A stretch of DNA of 64,000 nt. Origin: Nocardia jejuensis NBRC 103114 (GTDB lineage Bacteria; Actinomycetota; Actinomycetes; Mycobacteriales; Mycobacteriaceae). The position numbers and the translations under genes are program-made. The stretch covers positions 124,001 through 188,000 of the forward strand of contig NZ_BDBU01000012.1 in assembly GCF_001613145.1 (NCBI RefSeq), in the 5' to 3' direction. The notes under the pieces are model-generated. The model saw nothing but the letters and a program-made list of their open reading frames with translations, did no database searches and was not told the origin of the DNA. This document shows, in pieces, positions 42,263-49,977 of the stretch. How positions within the stretch are numbered: position 1 is the stretch's first letter; each line of letters begins with the position of its first letter.

Positions 42263-43380
42263 GCTCGGTACCCTTCGTACCCGTAACGCTCGTTGCGGCC
42301 CATGAAGACCATCTCGACCAGGCCGTAGCCGACCTTGCCCTCGGTCTCGACGCGGCAGAACGTCTCGCTCAGCATGCTGACCTGGGCCAGGTCTCGGGTG
42401 TCGGTGAGATCGGCGACGAAGCTGTCGCTCCAGTCCTCGCCCTTCCAGATGCCCGAGGCGTAGCCGCGATAGGTGTCGTATCCGGCCAGGCCCGGCCAGA
42501 AGTCGCCGACCGGGGTGATGGCGAACTCCCGCGTCTTGCCCGCGGCGTCCACGATGGTGAAGGCGCCGCCGCTGACGATGCGGAAATCGTCGCGGAAGGT
42601 CAGATCGTGCCCGGCGTCGCGGACCGGCTGCGCCGGCGCGTCGGAACCCAGCGGAGACAGGACGGTGCCCTCGAAGTGCCAGCGGTGGCCTTCGGGGGTC
42701 TCGCGCTGCGCGAAATGCACCAGCTCGTCATCGAATTGGAAGATGCCCATGTAGTAGAGGACGCCGTCGGGGATCTCGTTCGGCTGCAGGATGCCACCGC
42801 CCTCGTCGATCGCGCCGCCGCCACCGCCGTGCCGGGTGCCCCAGGAGTGATCGCGTCCGAACCACCAGTTCTCCGGGTCGATCTCGATGCGCTCGCCCTC
42901 GAACTTCAGCCGGCCCGAGACCCGCCCGTTCTGGTAGTACCGGCGCGCGTCCTCACGCACCCTGCCGCGGGTGCGGAAGAACGCGGGCTCCTGCTCGTAA
43001 GCCGGGAACTGGGCGTCGAATTCGAGTTCGAGCTCGATGCCGTGCTCGTTGTCCGCGAGGGTCGCGCGCACCTTCCGCAGCGGATCCACGATCTCGTAGG
43101 TGAACGGCCCGACCCGCCAGGAGCTCAGACCGTCGTAGCGGGTGTCGATCTGGCGGGACATGCGGATCGTGTGCGCCTTGTCGCCGATGGTGATCATGGC
43201 GTAGGCGTCGATGAGGTTGCGGTTGGGGTAGCGCGCCATTCCGGTCATGACGCTCACCCGGCGGGTCTTGTCGAAGCCGTACATGACCACACGCTCGGTC
43301 CAGCGCAGATCGCTCTGCTGGACGTGATCGAACGTGGTGGGCAGCTGATGACAGAGCAGTTCGTCCTGGGGCGTCAACAT
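42259..43380 (-). CDS. Conserved protein of unknown function, AttH/lipocalin-like pattern
   Basis: A 373-residue protein with strand-rich, Trp-containing segments resembling two lipocalin-like domains (AttH/CrtC type), including NWWFGRDHSWGTRHGGG, which recalls the GHRDHSWG signature of DUF7064/7065-like proteins. No signal peptide. The start at 43380 (MLTPQDELL) has AAGAGG about 8 nt upstream. The palindrome at 43420-43439 sits upstream. Its coupling to a kinase-like gene is typical of pairs found in actinobacterial lipid or steroid clusters, but the reaction is unknown. Confidence 0.65.
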   Translation of the reverse strand: MLTPQDELLCHQLPTTFDHVQQSDLRWTERVVMYGFDKTRRVSVMTGMARYPNRNLIDAYAMITIGDKAHTIRMSRQIDTRYDGLSSWRVGPFTYEIVDPLRKVRATLADNEHGIELELEFDAQFPAYEQEPAFFRTRGRVREDARRYYQNGRVSGRLKFEGERIEIDPENWWFGRDHSWGTRHGGGGGAIDEGGGILQPNEIPDGVLYYMGIFQFDDELVHFAQRETPEGHRWHFEGTVLSPLGSDAPAQPVRDAGHDLTFRDDFRIVSGGAFTIVDAAGKTREFAITPVGDFWPGLAGYDTYRGYASGIWKGEDWSDSFVADLTDTRDLAQVSMLSETFCRVETEGKVGYGLVEMVFMGRNERYGYEGYRA

Positions 43381-43419
43381 CGGCGAGAACCTCTTCCTGT
43401 GGCCGGAACCACACATTAG

Positions 43420-43439
43420 AATACGAGGTGCAGCGTATT
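43420..43439. promoter_or_regulatory. Palindrome AATACG-N8-CGTATT upstream of the DUF/kinase pair
   Basis: A perfect 6-bp inverted repeat with 8-nt spacer in an otherwise AT-rich stretch, 39 bp upstream of the start at 43380. It may be an operator; no regulator is assigned. Confidence 0.45.
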
Positions 43440-43486
43440 TGAAACCACGCCGGACGTCCTCTCAATCGCGGAATCGACAAGGGTGA

Positions 43487-44695
43487 TCAGCCGGCAAGGA
43501 CCGGTTCGGGCGATACCGGCCGATCCGAACCGACGCGGCGGCCGCGCAGGTCTCCGGCGACCACGGTGAGCAATCCGAGCGTGGCCATGCCCGCGCCCAC
43601 CCAGGCCGTGGACGGGTAGCCGAGCCCGGCGGCGACAGCCAGCCCGGCCAGCCACGGTGCGATCGTGTTTCCCACATTGAACGCCGAGGTCACCAGGGCG
43701 CCGCCGAGCGTTCGCACCTCTCCCAGGTGTGCGTATACCCGGACGTTGATCGCCGGATTGGTGGCCAGTCCGAACATCCCCATCAGGAACACCAGCACGA
43801 TCACCGGGATCGGATGGCTCGCCAGCACCGCGATGCCGATCGAGCAGAGCAGGACCCCGGCCGCCCCGAGGTACAGGGTCGGGAACGGGCGGGCGTCGGC
43901 GACCCGGCCGCCGAGGGTGATTCCGATCAGCGAGCCGACGCCGAAGAGCGCCAGCACCACCGGAACCCAGCTCTCCCCCAGGCCGGTATCGGTGGTCAGC
44001 ATGGCGCCGAGGTAGCTGAACGAGGCCATCATCGAACTGAAGATCAGTGCGCTGGTGCCGTAGACGATCCACAGTCCGGGATCGGCGAGGCTGCGCAGCT
44101 CGTCGGCGAATTCGGTGACAGCCCTGCGAGTTTCGTTGCCCGAGCTGTCCGACGCGGGGCGCAGGCTCCAGGCCACTCCGATGGCGGCGAGGGCGGCCAG
44201 CACGGCCACGGTCCAGAATGCGGCGCGCCAGCCGAGATGCTGACCGATCACGGTGCCGAGCGGGACGCCGAGCACCGTCGCCACCGTGATCCCGCCGATC
44301 ACGATCGACAACGCGCGCCCGGCCCGGTGCGCGCCGACCAGGTCGACGGCGGTCACCGCGGCGACGCCGAAGAAGCCGGCGCACGCGATCGCTCCGATCA
44401 CTCGCGTGGCGAACAGCAGCGGGTATCCGGTGGCCACCGCACCCACCACATGGGCGGCGATGAAGACGGCCAGAAACGTCAGCAGGGCACGGCGTTTGGG
44501 CCAGCGCAGCGTCGCCATGGCCAGCAGGGGCGCGCCGATCACCATGCCGATCGCATAGGCGGAGATCAGCAGTCCCGCATCCGGGACGGAGACACCCAGA
44601 TCGTGCGCCATCGCGGGCAACAGCCCGGACAGCATGAACTCCGATGTGCCCTGCGCGAATATCGCGAGTCCCAGCACGTAGATGGCCACCGGCAT
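43487..44695 (-). CDS. MFS exporter (DHA1, Cmx/CmlR-type)
   Basis: A 402-residue MFS transporter with 12 predicted helices. FAQGTSEFMLSGLLPAMAHD in helix 1 and VIGGITVATVLGVPLGTVIG in helix 5 match the chloramphenicol/drug efflux DHA1 subgroup (Cmx, CmlR, YdhP-like). ATG 44695 has a strong GGAGGG. An operator-like element (44716-44737) is 20 bp upstream and recurs by the TetR gene, so it is likely repressed by that TetR. Actual drug specificity is unknown. Confidence 0.9.
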   Translation of the reverse strand: MPVAIYVLGLAIFAQGTSEFMLSGLLPAMAHDLGVSVPDAGLLISAYAIGMVIGAPLLAMATLRWPKRRALLTFLAVFIAAHVVGAVATGYPLLFATRVIGAIACAGFFGVAAVTAVDLVGAHRAGRALSIVIGGITVATVLGVPLGTVIGQHLGWRAAFWTVAVLAALAAIGVAWSLRPASDSSGNETRRAVTEFADELRSLADPGLWIVYGTSALIFSSMMASFSYLGAMLTTDTGLGESWVPVVLALFGVGSLIGITLGGRVADARPFPTLYLGAAGVLLCSIGIAVLASHPIPVIVLVFLMGMFGLATNPAINVRVYAHLGEVRTLGGALVTSAFNVGNTIAPWLAGLAVAAGLGYPSTAWVGAGMATLGLLTVVAGDLRGRRVGSDRPVSPEPVLAG

Positions 44696-44715
44696 GGCGG
44701 TACCCTCCTCATCAG

Positions 44716-44737
44716 TTTTAGATCGATCAGTCCATAA
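44716..44737. promoter_or_regulatory. TetR element (MFS side), reverse complement of TTATGGACTGATCGATCT...
   Basis: Read on the minus strand it contains TGGACTGATCG and matches the element at 45371-45392 at 17 of 22 positions. It lies 20 bp upstream of the MFS start. Confidence 0.65.
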
Positions 44738-44780
44738 TTTACGCACGACGACGCACGCGTCGGAATCGAGTCGGTTCGGC

Positions 44781-45353
44781 TCAGAACGCGCCGAGAGCGG
44801 TGGTCGCGATGGCCTCCAGGGTCACCCGGTCGGCGCCGCCCCGCGCGGCCACCTGCATACCGCTGATGGTGGCTATCACGAAGTGCGCCAATCCGAGCGA
44901 ATCACATTCGGCGGCAATCTCTTTCCGGCGACGACCGGCCTCGAACGCCGACCGCAGGGTTTCCACTCGCACATCCAGATCACGCCGCAGCGAGCGCGCG
45001 ACCCGCGGGTCGTGCGGGGCGAGTTCCACCATCGAGTTCACCACCAGACAGCCGGGCGGTTCCTCGATCTCCTGATCGATCACCCGCCACAGCAGCGCCC
45101 GCATCTTGTCCCGCACCGGAGCGTCACCGTCCATGAGCTCCAGCACCGGCGCGTTCTTCTGATCCATGTAGCGGCGCAGCGCCTTCTCGAACAGCGCGTT
45201 CTTGGATTTGAAGGTGTTGTAGATACTGCTGCGCCCCAACCCGGTCGCCGCGCACAGGTCCGCGGTCGAGGTGGCTTCGTAGCCGGACGCCCAGAACGTC
45301 CGCATCGCCGCCTCGACCGCCCGGTCCTCATCGAAGTTCCTCGGTCGCGCCAC
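44781..45353 (-). CDS. TetR-family regulator of the MFS exporter
   Basis: A 190-residue TetR protein. HTH DLCAATGLGRSSIYNTFKSK (residues ~32-51). GTG 45353 begins MARPRNFDED, the typical TetR start; a GTG three codons earlier (45362) is also possible. It lies directly upstream of, and in the same direction as, the MFS gene (86 bp apart). The element TTTTGGACTGATCGTTTCAA before it recurs before the MFS gene, which argues that it controls both. Confidence 0.85.
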   Translation of the reverse strand: MARPRNFDEDRAVEAAMRTFWASGYEATSTADLCAATGLGRSSIYNTFKSKNALFEKALRRYMDQKNAPVLELMDGDAPVRDKMRALLWRVIDQEIEEPPGCLVVNSMVELAPHDPRVARSLRRDLDVRVETLRSAFEAGRRRKEIAAECDSLGLAHFVIATISGMQVAARGGADRVTLEAIATTALGAF

Positions 45354-45370
45354 GGAAAGCACCGTAGCAT

Positions 45371-45392
45371 TTTTGGACTGATCGTTTCAATA
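45371..45392. promoter_or_regulatory. TetR element (regulator side)
   Basis: TTTTGGACTGATCGTTTCAA plus two bases, 17 bp before the TetR start at 45353. Shared core TGGACTGATCG with the MFS-side element. Confidence 0.65.
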
Positions 45393-45458
45393 CTGTGTCT
45401 GCCGCGGGCGCGCGCCGACCCGATTCGTGGTGCTCGACGCCTGGTCGCGCGACGCGGT

Positions 45459-45830
45459 TCAGTCGGCGGACGCCCGTGCGGCGTCGAACGGCGCCCGGTC
45501 GAAGATGAAGCGGCTCCGGGCGATTCGGCCGTCGAGGATCGTGAGCAGTTCCGCGCCGGGAGCGTCGGCGACCGGCAGGGACGACGTGTCGTACATGACG
45601 AGGGCGGTGTGCTCGTCCCCGAACGCCGCCAGCATCGTTGCGCTGGTGAGGATCCGGCTGAACGGTTCCAGGAAGGCGCGGTAGGCGGCGGCGCCCTCGA
45701 TCCGCCCCGCGGGTGCGTCACAGACGATGTCATCGGCCACATAGGTCATGGCCTTGTCCATGTCCTTGCCTGTCCAGGCGCGGAAGTAGGCCAGGGCCAC
45801 GCGGACGGCGGTGCTGTCGTTGCTGATCAT
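45459..45830 (-). CDS. SnoaL-like/NTF2-fold protein
   Basis: A 123-residue protein of the nuclear transport factor 2-like fold. The N-terminal helix is VALAYFRAWTGKDMDKAMTY, followed by VADDIVCDAPAGRIEGAAAYRAFLE typical of SnoaL-like proteins; no characteristic catalytic pair is evident. It is divergent from the ECF sigma gene at 45930, which itself ends in a SnoaL-like domain; the relation may be regulatory or accidental. ATG 45830. Confidence 0.75.
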   Translation of the reverse strand: MISNDSTAVRVALAYFRAWTGKDMDKAMTYVADDIVCDAPAGRIEGAAAYRAFLEPFSRILTSATMLAAFGDEHTALVMYDTSSLPVADAPGAELLTILDGRIARSRFIFDRAPFDAARASAD

Positions 45831-45929
45831 CTCGGTCTCGATTCGGTCGGTGCGGAAGGGTCACTGATATAGACACCGACACCCGCACGAACGGACCGAA
45901 AAGCCGGTCCCGGATGCCACGATGGCACC

Positions 45930-46901
45930 ATGACCGAGGCATTGGCGGCGGCCCGGGCGGGCGACGAGCGGGCGTTCGGTGAGCTCGTCGACCCGTATCG
46001 CCGTGAGCTGCAACTGCACTGCTATCGCCTGCTCGGCTCGGTGCACGACGCCGAGGACGTGCTGCAGGAGACGCTGGTCGCCGCGTGGCGCGGGCTGGCC
46101 GACTTCGAGCAGCGATCCTCGGTCCGCACCTGGCTGTACCGAATCGCCACCAACCGGTGCCTCAACGCTCAGCGCGACGCGCGACGCCGACCGGTGCGGC
46201 CGCTCCCGTTCGACGTGCCCGACCCCATGCGAGTGGGCGTGGTGAATTGGCTGGAGCCGTACCCGGACTCGCTACTCGACCCGGAGCAGCTGTATCAATC
46301 GAGGGAGTCGGTGGAACTGGCGTTCATCACGGCCCTGCAGCAGTTGCCGCCGCGCCAGACCGCGGTGCTGGTGCTGCGCGACGTGCTGGGCTTCGCCGGT
46401 ATCGAGGTCGCCGACATGCTCGGCACCAGCACGACCGCGGTGAAGGCCGCCCTGCAGCGCGCCCGCGACACCCTCGAGGCCGGGCGTGCCCGGACCGCTC
46501 CCCCGGATCCCGGCTCCGATATCGAGCGGGAACTGACTCGGCGTTTCGCCGGCGCCTATGCCGCCCGTGACGTGGACGCCGTCGTCGCACTCCTGACCGA
46601 CGATGCGTGGCTCACCATGCCGCCGTGGCCACACGAGTACCAGGGGCACACCGCGATCGCCGCGTTCCTGCGCTGCGTCCCGGCCTTTCGCGATCGGAAT
46701 CCGATGCGACTCAGGACAACTCGCGCCAATGGCGGACCGGCGATCGCCGTTTACGCGCAGTACGCGGGCGAATCGGAGTTCCGCGCCACCGGGCTCCTGG
46801 CGCTCACCGCGGAAGGCGACCGAATCGGGGCACTCACCCATTTTCCACCGTCCGAGTGCTTCCCGCGGCTCGAGCTGCCGCTGGTGGTTTCCGGCGGGTG
46901 A
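45930..46901 (+). CDS. ECF sigma factor with C-terminal SnoaL-like domain (SigG-type)
   Basis: A 323-residue extracytoplasmic-function sigma factor. Sigma-2 region: YRLLGSVHDAEDVLQETLVAAWRGL (residues ~33-57). Sigma-4: LPPRQTAVLVLRDVLGFAGIEVAD then MLGTSTTAVKAALQRARDTL (residues ~138-185). The extra ~120 C-terminal residues (LTRRFAGAYAARDVDAVVALL) form a SnoaL-like domain, which in such sigma factors takes the place of an anti-sigma interaction. No anti-sigma gene is adjacent. ATG 45930. Confidence 0.9.
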   Translation: MTEALAAARAGDERAFGELVDPYRRELQLHCYRLLGSVHDAEDVLQETLVAAWRGLADFEQRSSVRTWLYRIATNRCLNAQRDARRRPVRPLPFDVPDPMRVGVVNWLEPYPDSLLDPEQLYQSRESVELAFITALQQLPPRQTAVLVLRDVLGFAGIEVADMLGTSTTAVKAALQRARDTLEAGRARTAPPDPGSDIERELTRRFAGAYAARDVDAVVALLTDDAWLTMPPWPHEYQGHTAIAAFLRCVPAFRDRNPMRLRTTRANGGPAIAVYAQYAGESEFRATGLLALTAEGDRIGALTHFPPSECFPRLELPLVVSGG

Positions 46902-46950
46902 GCGCGCGCCGCGCCTCCGCATACCGTGCCAAATTCGGACACGAGCGCAA

Positions 46951-46992
46951 TTGACATACGTCTGATGTTTGAGCGTACCGACCGTTTGGTCG
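46951..46992 (+). promoter_or_regulatory. Possible promoter with small palindrome before the lipoprotein
   Basis: TTGACA (46951-46956) resembles a -35 box. CGACC-gttt-GGTCG (46979-46992) is a 5-bp palindrome. No convincing -10 box is seen at the usual distance. It lies 121 bp before the lipoprotein start at 47113. Confidence 0.35.
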
Positions 46993-47112
46993 ATAGTTGG
47001 CAATGTAGTGGTTGATGCCAGCCCATTCGCACCCGTCGTGCAGGCGGGCGGCGACGCAGTCTGTCACTCATTCGTTCCACCCATGTACGAGTTGCAACGA
47101 AAGGGAGCACCG

Positions 47113-47646
47113 ATGAAGCGTTCTCTGACGGTCCTCGCCGGCCTGGTTCTGATCCTGGGCGCCTCGGCGTGCTCGAACGACGACTCCAGCCCTGCCCCAA
47201 CCACCACCACGAGTGCGAAAACCAGCGCAAGCGCCACAACGGCCCCGCACGGTCAGGCCACCACCACCGTTCCGCAACCCGGCCCGGCTCCGAGCACCAC
47301 CGGCAAGCGCGGCGCCGACGGCTCCACCGGCAACAATCTCAGCGACGAGTACTGCGCCAAGAACCAGGACCCGGGCTGCCCACTGGGCTCCTACATCGGC
47401 CCGAACGCCATCCCGAACCCCAACGGCGACGGCACCTGGGTGCCGTGTGAGGGCAGCATCTGCACCAACCCCAACCACGGCGCCGGACCCGAGACCACGG
47501 CGCCGCCGGCCGAGACCACCACCACCCCGCCGCCGGACAACAACACCCCGATCGAAGGGGCCGCGTGTGAAGGTGACGGAACCTGGGTGCACCTCGACGC
47601 CGGTAACGCCTCGCACTACGGCACCGAATGGCTCTGCCGGCACTGA
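47113..47646 (+). CDS. Thr/Pro-rich lipoprotein
   Basis: A 177-residue exported lipoprotein: signal and lipobox LVLILGASACS (Cys ~20), then a Thr/Ser/Ala/Pro linker (TTTTSAKTSASATTAPHGQA), a folded part with Cys pairs (DEYCAKNQDPGCPLGSYIGP, WVPCEGSICTNP, ACEGDGTW) and a second TTTTPPPDNN linker before ADGTW/EWLC-like motifs. A cell-envelope role is likely, function unknown. AAAGGGAG at 47100-47106 sets the start. Its stop lies within the first copy of a 21-nt-period tandem repeat (47630-47669). Confidence 0.75.
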   Translation: MKRSLTVLAGLVLILGASACSNDDSSPAPTTTTSAKTSASATTAPHGQATTTVPQPGPAPSTTGKRGADGSTGNNLSDEYCAKNQDPGCPLGSYIGPNAIPNPNGDGTWVPCEGSICTNPNHGAGPETTAPPAETTTTPPPDNNTPIEGAACEGDGTWVHLDAGNASHYGTEWLCRH

Positions 47647-47756
47647 TCTGGGCTCTGCCGGTACTGATCGAACAAGCACCACAACGCTTTTCAGCCCGTT
47701 GCCTTCCGATCTCCGTCGCAGAAGCAACGAGCGCCGAGCCCGCACGCACAGAGAGC

Positions 47757-47793
47757 ATTCGGCCCCTGCCCGCCTCGCGGACAGGGGCCGAAT
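47757..47793. terminator. Hairpin 1 of 3 downstream of the lipoprotein
   Basis: Perfect 12-bp stem ATTCGGCCCCTG (47757-47768) with CAGGGGCCGAAT (47782-47793), 13-nt loop. Confidence 0.75.
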
Positions 47794-47817
47794 GCGTTGC
47801 ATACAGGGCGAACCGGC

Positions 47818-47839
47818 GCCGGTATTCGCTGATACCGGC
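47818..47839. terminator. Hairpin 2 of 3
   Basis: Perfect 8-bp stem GCCGGTAT (47818-47825) with ATACCGGC (47832-47839), 6-nt loop, in the same convergent intergenic stretch. Confidence 0.55.
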
Positions 47840-47855
47840 TCTCCGCTCGGCTCCC

Positions 47856-47899
47856 GCATGGCGGATGCGCGCACCCCGCCCGGGACGCATCCGCCATGC
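47856..47899. terminator. Hairpin 3 of 3
   Basis: Perfect 14-bp stem GCATGGCGGATGCG (47856-47869) with CGCATCCGCCATGC (47886-47899), 16-nt loop. The rest of 47900-48098 shows nothing I can call before the convergent stop at 48099. Confidence 0.7.
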
Positions 47900-48098
47900 G
47901 AGAACGACGCCGCGAAACTAGCTCACGGCGCGATCATCTCCGCAGATTTCCCGCCGAGAGATCACGCCGCTGCGCAGTCAGCGCGTCGGCTCCGCGGCAC
48001 ACCGGCAGTACTGCCTCACCGGTGTCCGCGGCGTGAAACCGAACGCGCGGGCCGGTCCAGCGGTAGCAGTGCGCCACCCCGGGACCGCCCGCACCGGT

Positions 48099-49936
48099 TC
48101 ACGGCTGGGTGAGGAAATTGGCGATGAGAGTGCTTGCCATTTCCGGCATTCCGTTGTTCTGCCGTTCCGCGGCGGTCACCACGTCGTAGTGGCGGTAGCC
48201 GGGAATGATCTTGGCGTTGGCGGGCAGGATGCCGCCGTACCCCGCGTTCTGCAAGGGCGAGTCACCCGAGAGCAGGGTGAGGTTGCGCCCGGCCGAAGGC
48301 GTGCTCTGCCAGCGGTCACCGTGCAGCAGGAAGTTCAGGATGCCGCCGCTGCGGTTCTGCAACTGCTTCAGCTCACCGTCGCGGCCGAGGCCGAGCGCGA
48401 AGATGGTGTCGGTGACGATGCGCAGCGGGGTGTACTCCTCGAAGAAGTCGGTGGGCTGCCCACCGGGATTCATCGCACGGGCGAACTGGCGAATGTCGGT
48501 GACCTCGTGGTCCCGATCGGTCGGATTGCCCCGGACCGGATCGATACCGTCGATCGTGGAGGCAGGCATCTGGTCGTAGTTCTTCCAGCCACAGAGCTGG
48601 TTGTGATCGACCGGGGTGTAGTTCTGCCCGTAACCGACACGCAGCGGAATGATGAACAGTGTCGGTCCCAGGATCGGCACCGAGGCGAGCCCATTCGGAA
48701 TCGGGTAGGTCTTGCCGACCGTCGCGCAGTCGTAGTAACCCAGCCCCGCCTGCAGCACGTACTCCGCCGAGTTCTGGTCGAACAGCATCCCCAGTGCCGA
48801 GGTGTTGGTGAGCCGGAAATCGCGCGGCAGATTCTGGCCGGTGAACAGGTCCAGATAATCCTTGCCGTAGAACGCGCGCATCCACGGTTCGGTGCGTAGA
48901 TCCGCGGGCACCAGGCTCTTGAGATCGCTTTCGCCATCCGGGTTCTGGTCCGCGGCCATGCCCGCCAGCTGGTAGGCGTTCATGATCTCGCTCGCGGCGA
49001 GCACCGGCCACTGCGCGGCACCCAGACCGTTCTTCATCAGCCAGTCCACGCCGTTCTTCACCGCGCCGCCCACGGCCGAGAAGAACATGTCCAGCGGCGG
49101 CGCGCCGGAGAACCCGGCCGGATCGGTCATGGCGAATCCGTCTTCGGGGATGATGCCGCCGCCGCACAGGTTGAAGCCCGCGTCGTCGGTGGTGGCGGCG
49201 TTCCGGTCGAAGTCCCACGCCATCATCGGCCCGGTCAGGAAGGCCCCCAGCGAGTGCCCGCCACAGAAACTCTTGGTCCGGGCGCCGGGATCGGGTAGCA
49301 GATTCTCGATGACCACCCGCCAGTCGTCCATGGTCAGCGCCAGACCGTATTCGCCGAGATAGTTCAGATCCTGCGGCGTCTGATAGTGATAGGACTTTCC
49401 GTCGATCGCCTTGCCGCCGAAGTAGTAGTCCGCGGCGACGTGGTAGTCCCCCGCCTGCTGGGCGGCGTCCCATCCGGTGCGATCCTCGGCGCAGTTCGCC
49501 CGCCGATCCAGGGAGATGTACTCCACGAACTTACCGGTCGCGGCGGCCTTGCGAACCACCTGCGGCCCTTGCGGATTCAGATTCGCGGCCCCCGAGAAGG
49601 TGCCGGGTTGCACGGTCAGCACCGCGTCCGCGTCCGAGCTCTTCTCCGGTCCCTTCTTGGACCGGTAGCGCACGTACGAGATCCAGTCGCAGGCCTCGGG
49701 ATGCGCCATGGTCGAGTACGGGCTCGGATAGTGCAGGCGCACATAGGTCGCCTCGACATCGTCGCCCAGGGCGGGTCACCGGTGATCGGGGTGACGGTCT
49801 CTCGATCGGCGTTGCCCGGCGCTGCCGGAGCCGCAGCCGATTGCGGGAGGGCCGCGCCGGCGATGACGAGGGTCGCCGTGACGGCCAGGGGAATGGTCAT
49901 GGACAGCAGCGGTCTGATCCGCCTGGTGAGCCTCAT
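48099..49936 (-). pseudogene. Frameshifted secreted hydrolase-fold protein
   Basis: The main frame (48099-49742) encodes most of a protein with nucleophile elbow FCGGHSLGAFLTGP, paralogous to the gene at 49978 (shared GPEKSSDAD, DYYF..K.IDG, DDAG-Y/F-N.C, DFRLTNT/DYRFTNT motifs). The signal peptide lies in another frame: ATG 49936, MTIPLAVTATLVIAGAALP, AAAPAAPGNADRETVTPITGD. Joining the frames needs one extra G in the plus-strand run ggg at 49773-49775 (CCC where CCCC would restore the frame). Upstream of the break the main frame has a stop at 49776-49778. It may be a real inactivating deletion or a homopolymer sequencing error; codon use is otherwise normal. ATG 49981, overlapping the upstream gene's stop, is an alternative start. 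Confidence 0.75.
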
Positions 49937-49977
49937 TGCTCCCACTTTCGGAATTTGCGTGATGATGAATTCGATGG

